Shown one piece after another: positions 11,216 to 21,841 of a stretch of DNA of 64,000 bases. The position numbers were made by a program, and so were the translations under genes. The first letter of the stretch is position 1, and each line of letters begins with the position of its first letter. This DNA comes from Aquarana catesbeiana (lineage: Eukaryota; Chordata; Amphibia; Anura; Ranidae): the NCBI RefSeq assembly GCF_042186555.1, contig NC_133334.1, positions 210,550,832-210,614,831 of the forward strand, read 5' to 3'. The notes under the pieces are model-generated. The model ran no database searches. It was not told the origin of the DNA and saw nothing but the letters and a program-made list of their open reading frames with translations.

Positions 11216-11456
11216 AGGTTGCGTTAAAAAATGTTTTATTTTTTACTATGTTTTATTTGTATTTGCTTTGCAGGTATGGTAAGTCTAATGCCCCGTACAC
11301 ACGGTCGGACATTGATCGGACATTCCGACAACAAAATCCTAGGATTTTTTCTGACGGATGTTGGCTCAAACTTGTTTTGCATACACACGGTCGCACAAAG
11401 TTATCGGAATTTCCGATCACCAAGAACGCGGTGACGTAAACCACGTACGACGAGAC

Positions 11457-11465
11457 TAGAAAAGG
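11457..11465 (+). promoter_or_regulatory. Degenerate TATA box of Harbinger 1 transposase
   Basis: The sequence here is TAGAAAAGG, within GAGACTAGAAAAGGCCAGTTCAG. The equivalent site in Harbinger 2 (16891-16899) is TATAAAAGG in otherwise near-identical context, 300 bases before the same ATG. The TATA assignment is inferred from sequence and position. If correct, the copy with the intact gene has the weaker promoter. Confidence 0.55.
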
Positions 11466-11762
11466 CCAGTTCAGAACCAAGCGCGGCACCCTTTGGGCTC
11501 CTTTTGCTAATCTCGTGTTAGTAAAAGTTTGGTGAGAGACGATTCGCGCTTTTTCAGACTCGTGGTTTTCAGATCGTTTTCTGCTGTTCAGTTTGTGCTT
11601 GTGGGTTTGTATCTGCTCTTCAGTGCGTGCAAGCAAGCTACGCGTGACTTGTCATTGTGTTCTTGTTCATTCGTTACTGTTTTTCAGGTCGCTCTTCACA
11701 GGCCTTGCTTTTCTTCAGTGTGTTCTGTTACTTCATTCTGAGCAGCCGACCGTTTTCTAGCC

Positions 11763-13950
11763 ATGTTGCGTATACGTACTCCTCGTAGAGTTCGTGCTGT
11801 GTGGGGGCTTGGTGTTGGGGTCCTAACCTTGACACAAGTCCAGTCCATGAACAGGGTGGGGAGGAGTTCATGGACCAAGAATTGGTTGCTTCAGCGTGAC
11901 CAGTTCTGTCATATGCCCTTGCTCCGTGAGATCCGTGAGAATAATCCTGATGATTTCAGGAACTTTCTCCGGATGACGGACCCTGTATTTCACCGTTTGT
12001 TGGCTTTGCTGACCCCCTATATTAGCAGGCAGGATACCTGCATGAGGCAAGCCATGACTCCGGAGCAGAGGTTAGTTGCCACCCTGCGGTACTTGGCAAC
12101 GGGGAGAAGCCTGCAGGACTTGAAGTTCTCGACAGGCATCTCCCCCCAGGCTCTGGGGATCATTATCCCAGAGACCTGTTCTTCCATCACACAGGTCCTG
12201 CAGAAGGACTATATTAAGGTAAGATTTTTATCCTTTAATATCACATTTTATTGTATTTAATGTTTGATAATATATTGTATTTCTTTCCTCATTCCCTAAT
12301 TATCATGATTTTTTATATGCTGTGAATGTCCCCTTTGTTCTCATGCATGCTGGATTTTTATGTAATTATTTTTTTTGTCCTTAATACATATTTGCCTTCA
12401 CTTACCTCCCCAGCATGCTCTCCTGGCCCTATATTCACCTCATGTAGTCACTTAACAATGTATTTTATCAGCTCCATAGTAGTGCTTTACCCCAAATACC
12501 CCCTAAAATGTTTTGAAATGTGATTTGTGCTTTAAATTCATGCAGAGTTCCAGAGGTATTTTTTTGGGGGGTCCCCAAATCATTTGGAACCCTCCCTCCC
12601 CCCAACTGCCCAAAGTCAGTTGATAACAATTCTCTATCTATCCCAAATCATCTATCTGCTGACTTGGCCAAACCAATACACACTATACCCATCTCTTTAG
12701 TGGTCAGATTTATGGATGAATTCCCCAAAGCATGTAGTGCAAGGGCCTGCCTGTATACTTTCAAATGGTACTGTTTACATTTTTTGTATCCTATTTTTAT
12801 CATGATAGGTAATAGCAGAATGTCCAAATGTGCTAAAATGTGTACAATGTGTATTTATATCTTTGTATTATGACACTTCTTACCTGTCCAGTGGGCTGCC
12901 AATAGTGTAACTAAGGAGGGGCTGTTCAAAGTAATACCCATTATTTAGGCATTCATCTCTCAATGAAGTGGAGAGGGTTACCTGGCCAAGAGCTCCCCCC
13001 CCCCCCCTATAATGTTAGAAATGGCCCATGAGAGGGGGGGAGGGGGAATATGATAGTTGTACCTTATAATTTGGTCTTTAAAAATTCCCATAAATAAATG
13101 TTATCTTGATGTTGGCCAAGAATGTTTGTGTCTAATCAGCTTGTCATGTTTATGTGCAAAAAGACTAATTTTTTTTGGTTTTCCTCAACAGTTTCCTTCC
13201 ACGCCACAGGAATGGCAGACTGTGGCCTCCCACTTTGCCCAGCGGTGGGACTTTCCTAACTGCGGAGGGGCAATTGATGGGAAACACGTCCACATCATCC
13301 CACCACCCAACTCGGGGTCGTACTATTATAATTATAAGGGGTTCAATAGTATTGTGATGTTGGCGGTGGTGTCGGCTACTTATGAGTTACTGTATGTGGA
13401 CGTGGGGAAGAATGGCCGGATGTCCGATGGTGGAGTCATCCCCCAGACCAAGTTCTACAGGTGTCTCCAGAATGGCAGCTTGGACTTGCCACCTTCAGAA
13501 GACAATGTGGAAGGACTCCCATTCGTCTTCATTGCGAATGAAGCTTTTGCGCTGGGGGACCATATTATGCGACCATTCCCGATGAGGACCCTCACCCCGG
13601 ACCAGAGGGTTTTTAATTACCGGCTGGCCAGAGCCAGAAGAGTGGGGGAGAACACGTTTGTAATCATGGCCAGCCAGTTCCGCCTATTTCTTACACCCAT
13701 ACATATGGTGGAGTATAAACTGAATCATATTATCCTGGCGTGCTGTGTTCTACACAACTTTTTACGGCAACATTCTGCCAACTATGCTGGCTCAGTTGGG
13801 CCTGAGGCTGGAATTCAAAATGAACCAACCCTGACGGCACTTGAAAGTGGCCGTCCTGGCTTGCCCTCCCTGAGTGCTTGTGATGTCCGGCTAAGATACC
13901 TTGAATTCTTTGCGGGTAGGGGGGCTATCAATATGCCAGACAATGTGTGA
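11763..13950 (+). CDS. PIF/Harbinger transposase, two exons, intact frame
   Basis: DDE transposase that would cut and join the element ends, usually with a Myb-like partner. Exon 1 is 11763-12218 (152 codons, donor AAG|GTAAGA). Exon 2 is 13192-13950 (252 codons plus stop, acceptor TTCCTCAACAG|TTT). Both junctions are phase 0, giving 404 residues, a usual Harbinger size. Exon 1 holds the helical N-terminal region (PEQRLVATLRYLATGRSLQD, then FSTGIS). Exon 2 holds the catalytic core: Asp181 in GAIDGKHV, Asp231 in GRMSDGGV (Asp222 is the alternative), and Glu305 in RRVGENTFVI. The start is the first ATG and is shared with copy 2. No stop or frameshift is seen. Splicing is inferred from frame continuity and consensus sites. 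Confidence 0.88.
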
Positions 13951-14090
13951 AACCTTTATCAAATAAAAAGAAAAAACATTAAACAAATCTTTGGTGACAT
14001 TTCCTGCTTGTGTTTGTTTTAGCTGACCCTGACAGAAATGTGGTGAGTCCTGAAAATGGCGTGATTGTGTAACCTTATACAAAGCATTGT

Positions 14091-14190
14091 TGGGTGTTAT
14101 TTACTAAAGGCAAAGACACTTTGCACTACAAGTGCAGTTGAAACTGCACTTGTAGTGCAAAGTGGATTTTCCCTTAGGAAATAACACCCA
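14091..14190. repeat. Harbinger hairpin I
   Basis: A near-perfect palindrome of about 100 bases. It runs from TGGGTGTTATTTACTAAAGG through ACTTTGCACTACAAGTGCAG, then back through CTGCACTTGTAGTGCAAAGT to AATAACACCCA. It lies between the 3' end of the transposase and the 3' end of the convergent Myb-like gene. The second copy is at 18591-18700. Confidence 0.85.
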
Positions 14191-14575
14191 TTGTCACAGA
14201 AAACACCAATTAGAGCACCCCAAAAGTGTTGTAGCATTGAGACAATAATCCACACATTCTTGATTAACAATCTTTTTAATACCTGCACAATCACATGTGC
14301 ATTTAGAAAAGGTTTTTAAAACAAACCAACATGTTTGTTGTATAACAATTTTTGGGGTGGCATTAGAAAAAGTAGAAATGTCCATTTAAGGTAAACCAGG
14401 CATGTTTAAAAACACACAAGAAAGACACAAATCTTGAACTTACAAAGTTCACATTTGGTAGAACTTGAAGGCAATATCAGACATGAGTATTTAGGAACTG
14501 TTTGATATTGCGTTCAGATGGGGTGAAGTCACCCCCGGAAAAGCCTAATTTTGAAGATGTACACGAATACCTGAA

Positions 14576-14728
14576 TGTCAACATGTGCTACCTGCCATCA
14601 TGGGAGATCAAGGGACGTGTTTTGGGGGAGCCACCCCTTCCTCACATCTACTTTATTATTGAGGAAGGGGTTTCACCCCCAAAACGCGTCCATTGATCTC
14701 CCGTGATGGCAGATAGCACATGTTGACA
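14576..14728. repeat. Harbinger hairpin II
   Basis: Palindrome with arms TGTCAACATGTGCTACCTGC (14576 on) and its complement ending AGATAGCACATGTTGACA at 14728, including GGGACGTGTTTTGGGGG and CCCCCAAAACGCGTCC inner arms. The second copy is at 19089-19240. It is conserved in position in both Harbingers between the convergent genes, so it belongs to the element and is not a later MITE of one copy. Confidence 0.85.
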
Positions 14729-14821
14729 CACTGTGTGCATCCTCAAAATTTTGCTTTTGTACAATTAGACAAAAAAATGAAAAAATTGTAGTACACCATA
14801 AAACAAAGGGATTTGGAGGGG

Positions 14822-14925
14822 TTTTAAACTCTCCCCAAATGCAACATTACACCCCATGATCTCCCCGATCAGGATCTGTGCACTTTCCGTGGTGAAATGC
14901 CCTGGATCCACAACATCACTATCAC
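14822..14925 (-). pseudogene. Last-exon remnant of Harbinger Myb-like gene (copy 1)
   Basis: Read on the minus strand, an acceptor TTTGTAG precedes a frame giving GDSDVVDPGHFTTESAQILI, then GEIMGCN, which aligns with the last exon of the Myb-like gene in Harbinger 2 (GDLDVVDPGHFTSESAQILI). The following coiled-coil segment is deleted and the stop is lost by frameshift. The upstream exons are absent from this copy. Confidence 0.7.
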
Positions 14926-15009
14926 CTACAAAGATAGAAACCAAAAAAAAAACATGTATTATAAATATGCCAGCATCCATCTCTTACCTGAGCTTGTGGT
15001 CGCAATACT

Positions 15010-15235
15010 GACGTGATTGAGTTGGACCATCATCCTACTCCTCCTCCTGCTGCTGCCACAACTCAACCACCACAGCCACAGCGTGGAAGGAAGCATGGAA
15101 GGAAGACCAGAGAGTGATGGCCCTGGGTTCAGTCTGGTCTGGTCTGACAAAAGATGCAGTCTCTTGTAGTACCACAGCCTGGGGACACAGATGTCATCTG
15201 CTGCTTTCCGGATCTCTGTGACTTCTGGACCAGAC
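15010..15235 (-). repeat. Inverted MADF-gene fragment in Harbinger 1
   Basis: On the minus strand this reads ADDICVPRLWYYKRLHLLSD, then QTR, closely matching the plus-strand MADF exon of Harbinger 2 (ADDVYVPRLWYFERLCFLSD, then QT). The original plus-strand MADF exon is missing here; only the inverted duplicate is left. The matching inverted duplicate in Harbinger 2 is at 23035-23215. Confidence 0.75.
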
Positions 15236-16177
15236 TGCACTCCCTTAGATATGGACTCCTCATGCCACCAATTTTGCAGTAAAATAATTGATGTGTGCCC
15301 TGGGTTCCAAAGGCTTCACCAATTTCTGCTGTTTCTCCGGTGTTGCCTCCCTCTTTGTTTGGTTCTGAGCCCTTAATAAAGGAATTTTTGGTTCAATTAT
15401 ACTTGCCTATGTGTGTTTTCCTTAAAAAAAACAGTTTGTTGGTGAGGAAGCAGGTACATTTCAAAAATACAATGTGAAATTAACAAGAGACACCAACACC
15501 AAACAATCTCATTGAGATTAAATAATACAAGATATCAATGGTGTTGTGGTAACTTGACACAAAAAAACACACAAAAATTTCTGGACTAAAAAGCCAAAAA
15601 AAATACAAAAAAAAAACAGCCTTGAAACAAAATTTTTTATAATTAAAAACAAACAAAAAAAATTGGTCAGATGTGACAAATCAAAATATATTGAGGGAAT
15701 CCCGATAAATAATAAAGAAAGAAGTTTGTGAGAAGTCTGTGTGAATATGAGCAGCAAAACTACTTCATTCTTCTCACATTATAAAGAAGAAGAGAGTGCG
15801 CTGTATTAAACCATTTTTTACATTGCGGCGTGACGAAAGTGCTGTATCCATTGCGAACGCTAATTTTACGAGACCGAGCTGTTCTGTCTCAGAATTTCTT
15901 CTGAGCATGCATGGCACTTTGTGCGTCGGAACTGGCCACACACGGTCGGAATTGACGCAATCGGATTTTGTTGTCGGAAAATTTTATAGCCTGCTCTCAA
16001 ACTTTGTGTGTCGGAAAATCCGATGGAAAATGTCCGATGGAGCCCACACACGGTCGGAATGTCCGACAACACGCTCTGATCGGACATTTTCCATCGGAAA
16101 ATCCGACCGTGTGTACGGGGCATTACTGTTACACTGTAATGTTACTTTGTTTTATTGTTAACCATCATTTGCTTAGC

Positions 16178-16400
16178 AGGTACGCCATTCAGTTGCAGCA
16201 CGGATTTATTTATCTTGACAGCAACAGCGTTTGCTCCCACGATACATAAAGCCATGACTTCAGCGCTGTAGGAGGTGATTTCACCACCACAGTTAAAAAA
16301 AAGAGCATATATGCTGAAGCATGGGTTCAGCAGGGGCGGAGGAGCGATTTGCTCCTACCTTTTGGGGTGGATGCCCCCATGCTTCGGCATATATAAACAG
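16178..16400 (+). repeat. piggyBac 3'-region repeat unit, copy B
   Basis: Second copy of the unit at 10965-11215, starting CAGGTACGCCATTCAGTTGC and ending in the CATGCTTCGGCATATATAAA arm. The internal hairpin spans 16307-16394 with mismatches (GCTGAAGC against GCCGAAGC). After the hairpin it diverges into a different piggyBac 3' sequence running to the Harbinger 2 insertion site at 16720. Confidence 0.8.
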
Positions 16401-16890
16401 TGCATGTATGCCCATCATTAGAAGTGGGTGGATGAAGGGAGGTATTCTAATGGTGGGCATACCCACCGATCAATCTCTTTTTTTCGTTCAGCCCACAGGC
16501 TGCATGAAAGAAAAGTTTACAATATATGCCCAACAAGGACCAGCAAAGTACTGGTATGTTGCTGGACTTTGAGTGGTTATACCAGAATGATGCTTGCAGG
16601 TTTAGGTATCATCTCGGTATCATTCTTTTCAGCCAGTGGGGGATACCACATGTGTGAGACTTTTTGGGTGCCTAGCCGTGTACGGGACCCCGAAAACCAA
16701 GCACCGCCTTCAGGCATTCTAATGCCCCGTACACACGATTGGACATTGATCGGACATTCCGACAACAAAATCCATGGATTTTTTCTGACGGATGTTGGCT
16801 CAAACTTGTTTTGCATACACACGGTCGCACAAAGTTGTCAGAATTTCCAATCGCCAAGAACGCGGTCACATGCACCACGTACGACGAGAC

Positions 16891-16899
16891 TATAAAAGG
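16891..16899 (+). promoter_or_regulatory. TATA box of Harbinger 2 transposase
   Basis: TATAAAAGG within GACTATAAAAGGGCAGTTC, 306 bases before the transposase ATG at 17197. The homologous site in copy 1 is TAGAAAAGG. Confidence 0.6.
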
Positions 16900-17196
16900 G
16901 CAGTTCAGAACCAAGCGCGGCACCCTTTGGGCTCCTTTTGCTAATCTTGTGTTAGTAAAAGTTTGGTGAGAGACGATTCACGCTTTTTCAGACTCGTGGT
17001 TATCAGATCATTTTCTGCTGTTCAGTTTGTGCTTGTGGGTTTGTATCTGGTCTTCAGTGCATGCAGCGAGTTTCCCTTGACTCTGTCATTGTGTTCTTGT
17101 TCATTCATTATTGTTTTTCAGGTCTCTCTTCACAGGCCTTGCTGTTCTTCAGTGCGTTTTGTTACTTCGTTCTGAGCAGCCGACCCTTTTCTAGCC

Positions 17197-18450
17197 ATGT
17201 TGCGTATACGTACTTCTCGTAGAGTTTGTGCTGTGCGGGGGCTTGGTGTTGGGGTCCTTACCTTGACACAAGCCCAGTCCATGAACAGGGTGGGGAGGAG
17301 TTCATGGACCAAGAATTGGTTGCTCCAGCATGACCAGTTCTGTCACATGCCTTTGAGATCCATGAGAATAATCCTGACGATTTCAGGAACTTTCTCCGGA
17401 TGACGGACCCCGTATTTCACCGTTGGTTGGCTTTGCTGACCCCCTATATCAGCAGGAAGGATAACTGCATGAGGCAAGCCATCACTCCGGAGCAGAGGCT
17501 TGTCGCCACCCTGCGGTACCTGGCGACGGGGAGAAGCCTGCAGGACCTCAAGTTCTCGACAGGCATCTCCCCCCAGGCTCTGGGGATCATTATCCTGGAG
17601 ACCTGTTTTGCCATCACCCAGGTCCTGCAGAAGGACTATATTAAGGTAAGATTTATCCTTTAACATCACATTTTATTGTATTTAATGTTTGATAATGTAT
17701 TGTATTTCTGTCCTCATTCCCTAATTAGCATAATTGTAATATGCTGTGAATGTCCCCTTTGTCCTCATGCATGTTGGATTTTTATGTAATTTTTTTTGGT
17801 CCTTAATACATATTTGCCTTCACTTACCTCCCCAGCATGCTCTCCTGGCCCTATATTCACCTAGTGTAGTCAGTTAACAATGTATTTTGTCAGCTCCATA
17901 GTAGTGCTTTACCCTAAAAACCCCCTCAAATGTTAAAAAATGAGATTTGTGCTTTAAATTCTGGCAGAGTGCATGAGGTTTTTTTTTTTTTGGGTTCACA
18001 AAATCATTTGGAAGCCTGCCTCCCACAACTGCCAACTCAACTGATACCAATCCTCTATCTTCTGACTTTGCCAAACCCATACACACTATACCCACCTCTT
18101 TTGTGGTCAGATTTATGGTTGAATTCCCCAAAGCATGTAGTGCATGGGCCTGCCTGAATACTTTTAAATGGTACTGTTTGACGTTTTTGTATCCTATTAT
18201 TATCTTGATAGGTAATAGCAGAATGTAAAAATGTGCTCAAATGTGTACTGTGTGTATTTATATTTTTGTATTATGACACTTCTTACCTGTCCAGTGGGCT
18301 GCCAATAGTATAAGTAAGGAGGGGCTGGCCAAAGTAATACACATTATTTAGGCATTCATCTCTCAATGAAGTGGAGAGGGTTACCTGTCCAAACCATCCC
18401 CCACCCCCTTTGCGGGTGGGGGGGCCATCGATATGCCAGACAATGTCTGA
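17197..18450 (+). pseudogene. Harbinger transposase, exon 2 deleted
   Basis: Exon 1 starts at the ATG at 17197 and is nearly identical to copy 1. A 7-bp deletion near 17350 (CCTTTGAGATCC where copy 1 has CCTTGCTCCGTGAGATCC) shifts the frame after about 53 codons. The exon resumes in another frame to the donor at 17645 (AAG|GTAAGA). The intron runs to about 18395. Almost all of exon 2 is then missing: a C-rich stretch joins directly to CTTTGCGGGTGGGGGGGCCA, the last 14 codons and stop of the gene. The catalytic core is absent, so the copy cannot make transposase. Confidence 0.88.
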
Positions 18451-18590
18451 GACATTTTTTAAATAAAAAACAAATTTTAACTACTAAAATATTTGCTGAC
18501 ATTTACTGCTTGTCTTTTTTTTAGCTGACCCGGCCATAAATTTGGGGAGTCCTAAAAATGGCGTGATTGTGTAACATTAGAAAGCATTGT

Positions 18591-18700
18591 TAGGTGTTAT
18601 TTACTAAAGGCAAAGACACTTTGCACTACAAGTGCACTTGAGACTGCACTGAAACTGCGCTTGTAGTGCAAAGTGGATTTGCCCTTAGGAAATAACCCCC
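18591..18700. repeat. Harbinger hairpin I, copy 2
   Basis: Counterpart of 14091-14190: the AGGTGTTATTTACTAAAGGC arm, ACTTTGCACTACAAGTGCAC, then the complementary arm ending AATAACCCCC. An extra ACTGCACTGA in the loop and several arm mismatches make it less perfect than copy 1. Confidence 0.8.
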
Positions 18701-19088
18701 ATTGTCACAGAAACCAACAATTTTAACAACAAAAAATTTTTGGAGCATTGAAAGAAAAATCCACACATTCTTGATTATCAATCTTTTTAATACAAGCACA
18801 ATCACATGTGCATTTATCACAAGTTTTTAAAACAAACCAACATGTTTGTTGTATAGCAATTTTTTGGGTCACATTAATAAAAGTAGAAATGTCCATTTAA
18901 GGTAAAACAGGCATGTTTAAAACCAACAAGAAATACACAAATCTGGAACTTACAAAGTTCAACTTTGTTAGAAATTGAAGGCAATATCAGACATGAGTAT
19001 TTATAAACTGTGTTTGATATTGCATTCAGATGGGGTGAAGTCACCCCTGGAAAAGACAAATTTTGAAGGTGCACACAAATTACCGAAT

Positions 19089-19240
19089 GTCAACATGTGC
19101 TAGCTGCCATCACAGGGGATCAAGGGACGTGTTTTGGGGGTGCAACCCCTTCCTCTCAGCTACTTTATTATTGAGGAAGGGGTTGCACCCACAAAACGCC
19201 TACATTGATCTCCTGTGATGGCAGATAGCACATGATGACA
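19089..19240. repeat. Harbinger hairpin II, copy 2
   Basis: Counterpart of 14576-14728, with arms TGTCAACATGTGCTAGCTGC and GCAGATAGCACATGATGACA around a GGGGGTGCAACCCCTTCCTC / GAGGAAGGGGTTGCACCC core. Confidence 0.8.
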
Positions 19241-19363
19241 CACTCTGTGCATCTTCAAAATTTGGCTTTTTGACAATAGATCAAAAAAGGTGCAAGAAAT
19301 TTTTGTGGAAAAAATGCCAACTACATTAGGGATTTCGAGGGGTTTTAAACTCTCCCTAGAACA

Positions 19364-21563
19364 TCAATGATGTTCTTCATTTTGTTTTTAACATCATTGA
19401 TGTTTTTCTGGATGTTTTCCAAGTCCCTATTACACCCCATGATCTCCCCGATCAGGATCTGGGCACTTTCACTGGTGAAATGACCTGGATCCACAACATC
19501 AAGATCACCTAAAAATATTTAAAAAAAAACACACCATGTATTATAAATATGCAGGCATCCATCTCTTACCTGAGACTGTGGTCGCAGACACTCACCTGTT
19601 GTGGTGACAATTTCCACCACGTCTCCCTCCTCCTCCTGTTGGCTTTGGGGGATTTCCCCTTCTTCCTGAGGTGGGGGGTCTGTGGTCTCCTTGGATGAGT
19701 GGTGTCCTCTGAGTCTTTTAGCCCCTATGTAAAAAAAAATAGGTATACTTAGCACACAGATATTTGATGGCAGAAATAGGAATATGAAACATTGCTTGGA
19801 AGTGGGGTACAATTGTCTAGTTCCAAGATGAAGACATTTTTTGGTCCTTTGTCAAGCTTGAATACTTACCTGTTTTGTACAAGCTTCACAGATGGAGACA
19901 CCCCTATAGTATACACTGGAGCACCTGTGTGGGCCCCCTAATAAAAAGTTTGTTCTGGTGTCCCACACTAGTGCTCCAGTGTCCAGATGTGTAAACAGCT
20001 GCTGAGTGATCTCTCCTTACACAGAATCTAGTTTGCAATTCATTCTAGTTACCAACCCATCTAGACACCAAAATTATTTTAAGAGAAGTAGGCTAGCAAA
20101 AATGTATTCAAATGCATATGTCCAAAACATGATGTTTTCTATGCTGAACGAACAATGTTTCATACGAACGAATAATGTGCCCATGAACATGAAAGTTGCC
20201 ATTTTAAACTGTACAACAGTTAAGAAAAGCACATGGAGCAGCACGAACGTTAGAAAAATAAAGGATAGGAACACAGGACAACTACTTACTTTTTTGCAGC
20301 ACTCTCCTGATCCTTCTGTACTAGGCATGTGCAATTCGTTTCGTTCCGAATTTGTTTTTTAACGAATTTCGACAAATTCGTTAATTCGGGAATATCCGAA
20401 TTAACAAAAACCCATTTAACGAATTTTTTCCGAATATTCGTAAATTCGATAAAATTGGACATTCGGGCATTCGTACATTCGTACATACGCAATTTACGAA
20501 TGTACATTCGTACATTTCAAAATTAGTGAATTCGTAAATTTGTAAATTCTAAAATTCATAAATCTGAAATAATAGTTAACTAATAATAACTTAACTATTA
20601 GTAATTACTAGTAACTTTTAAATTATAGGTATTGTAATTTCCTTTCAAATTTGGCTGTTAGTGAACGTAACACATACAAATTTATCCGAAGTTATGAATG
20701 ATCCGAAAAAACGGAATAGAACGTAATGAATTAATAATAATAAATAACAATAATAATAACAACGTTTTATTATTATTATTTATTATTAATTAGTTCCATT
20801 CCATTTGTTTAGATGCAGCATTCGTTTTGGATAATTCGTAACTTCGGATAAATTCATATTTGTTACGTTCACTGACAGTCAAATTTGAAAGGAATTTACA
20901 ATACCTATAATTTAATAGTTAGTTACTATTTCAGATTTTGGAATTTTCGGGTTTTTGGATTTTCAAACTTCGAATTTACAAATTTCCGAATTTTCTAAAT
21001 TACAAATGTACGATTTTACGAATTTACGAACGTACGCATTTACGAATGTACAAATGTAAAAATGTACAAATGTACGAATGAACGAATGTTCGAATTTATG
21101 AACGTACGAATGTACGAATGAAGGCATTTACGAATTTACGAATGAACGAATTTACGAATCGCGATCATAACGAATGACCCAAAAAACGAAAAAAATAATA
21201 AACTAATGAAACGAAAACGAAAATGAATGAATTTTTTGGCTGTGCACATGTCTATTCTGTACTGCTCGTGCTCCCTTAATTTGAGGTCCGACCACCGCTT
21301 CCTGAGTTGATCTTTCGATCGTCGTACACCAAAATTCTTCTGCAGACTCTTGACAACTTTCGCCATGATCTTGGCCTTTCTGACATTGGGGTTGAGGTAT
21401 GGTCAATCCTCTTCAGGATGTCAACCATCTCCAACATCTCCCACATCTCCCCAAAGGACATATTTGAGGCCTTAAATCGTCTCTTCTGGGATCGGGACAT
21501 TTCTGGCTCCGGGCTTTCCACCTCATTGCTGTAATTAGTACGCACCTGCTGTGTCTCCGCCAT
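19364..21563 (-). pseudogene. Harbinger Myb/SANT-like gene, minus strand, broken
   Basis: Harbingers usually encode a Myb/SANT-like protein that binds the ends and helps the transposase into the nucleus. Exon 1 starts at the ATG at 21563 (MAETQQVRTN), with the domain MSFGEMWEM...EMVDILKR, then MAKVVKSLQKNFGVRRSKDQ and LRKRWSDLKLREHEQYR. A frameshift lies near 21400 before LNPNVRKAK. Exon 1 is then split by the hAT insertion (20322-21254) and ends at a donor near 20297. A middle exon (about 19727-19596) is acidic (PPPQEEGEIPQSQQEEEGD). The last exon (about 19509-19364) ends in a coiled coil, DLENIQKNINDVKNKMKNII. A frameshift plus the insertion make it inactive. It faces the transposase and is divergent from the MADF gene. 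Confidence 0.8.
20322..21254. mobile_element. Foldback hAT-type MITE in the Myb gene
   Basis: A 933-bp insertion flanked by the 8-bp duplication TTCTGTAC (20314-20321 and 21255-21262), as made by hAT transposases. The ends are TAGGCATGTGCA and, on the minus strand, TAGACATGTGCA. Much of it is one long inverted repeat: about 20620-20755 is mirrored by 20765-20905 (TTATCCGAAGTTATGAATGA against CGTAACTTCGGATAA, and the CCTTTCAAATTTG block). The arms outside this are filled with ACGAATGTACGAA-type short repeats. Non-coding. Confidence 0.85.
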
Positions 21564-21652
21564 GTGCTCTTCCCCACTGTGCCGAATGAGAAGGGGCAGG
21601 GAATAGACTAGAAAGAACGTCAGGGGTGGCGGATTTTCACTCATGCGCAGTG

Positions 21653-21660
21653 TATATAAA
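21653..21660 (+). promoter_or_regulatory. TATA box between Myb-like and MADF genes
   Basis: TATATAAA within CAGTGTATATAAAGTGTAAC lies in the 290-bp gap between the divergent Myb-like ATG (21563, minus) and the MADF start region (21850, plus). It is followed by a probable non-coding exon ending ACGAAG|GTAAGA at 21736 and an acceptor TTGTGTATTGCAG at 21841. It probably serves the MADF gene. Confidence 0.55.
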
Positions 21661-21841
21661 GTGTAACACGCGTGCGTAGTACGTACGATCGGTGAGCGGA
21701 GGAAGGAGTATCGGAGGTGTCGATCGTGATAACGAAGGTAAGATAGAAAATTGGGCCTATACTGCTTCTAGATTGAGGCCTATATTGGGACAAGATTAGG
21801 AGACTTTAGCTTGACATTAGGGTTTGTCTTGTGTATTGCAG

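Larger units (their letters stand above)
11289..16122 (+). mobile_element. PIF/Harbinger element 1 (4.8 kb)
   Basis: The terminal inverted repeats are TGCCCCGTACACACGGTCGG on the left and, on the minus strand, TGCCCCGTACACACGGTCGG on the right. The flanks are TAA (11286-11288) and TTA (16123-16125), close to the 3-bp TWA/TAA duplication of Harbingers. It carries a complete two-exon transposase (plus strand), two hairpins, a remnant of the last exon of the Myb-like gene (minus strand, 14822-14925), and a 3' stretch with an inverted MADF fragment (about 15010-15235). Compared with Harbinger 2 it lacks about 3.4 kb holding the rest of the Myb gene and the MADF gene. Confidence 0.9.

Noticed and set aside
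13057..13191. N-terminal extension of the second Harbinger transposase exon
   Set aside because: The frame is open upstream by chance; a good acceptor at 13190-13191 and phase-0 joining with exon 1 show that 13057-13191 is intron.
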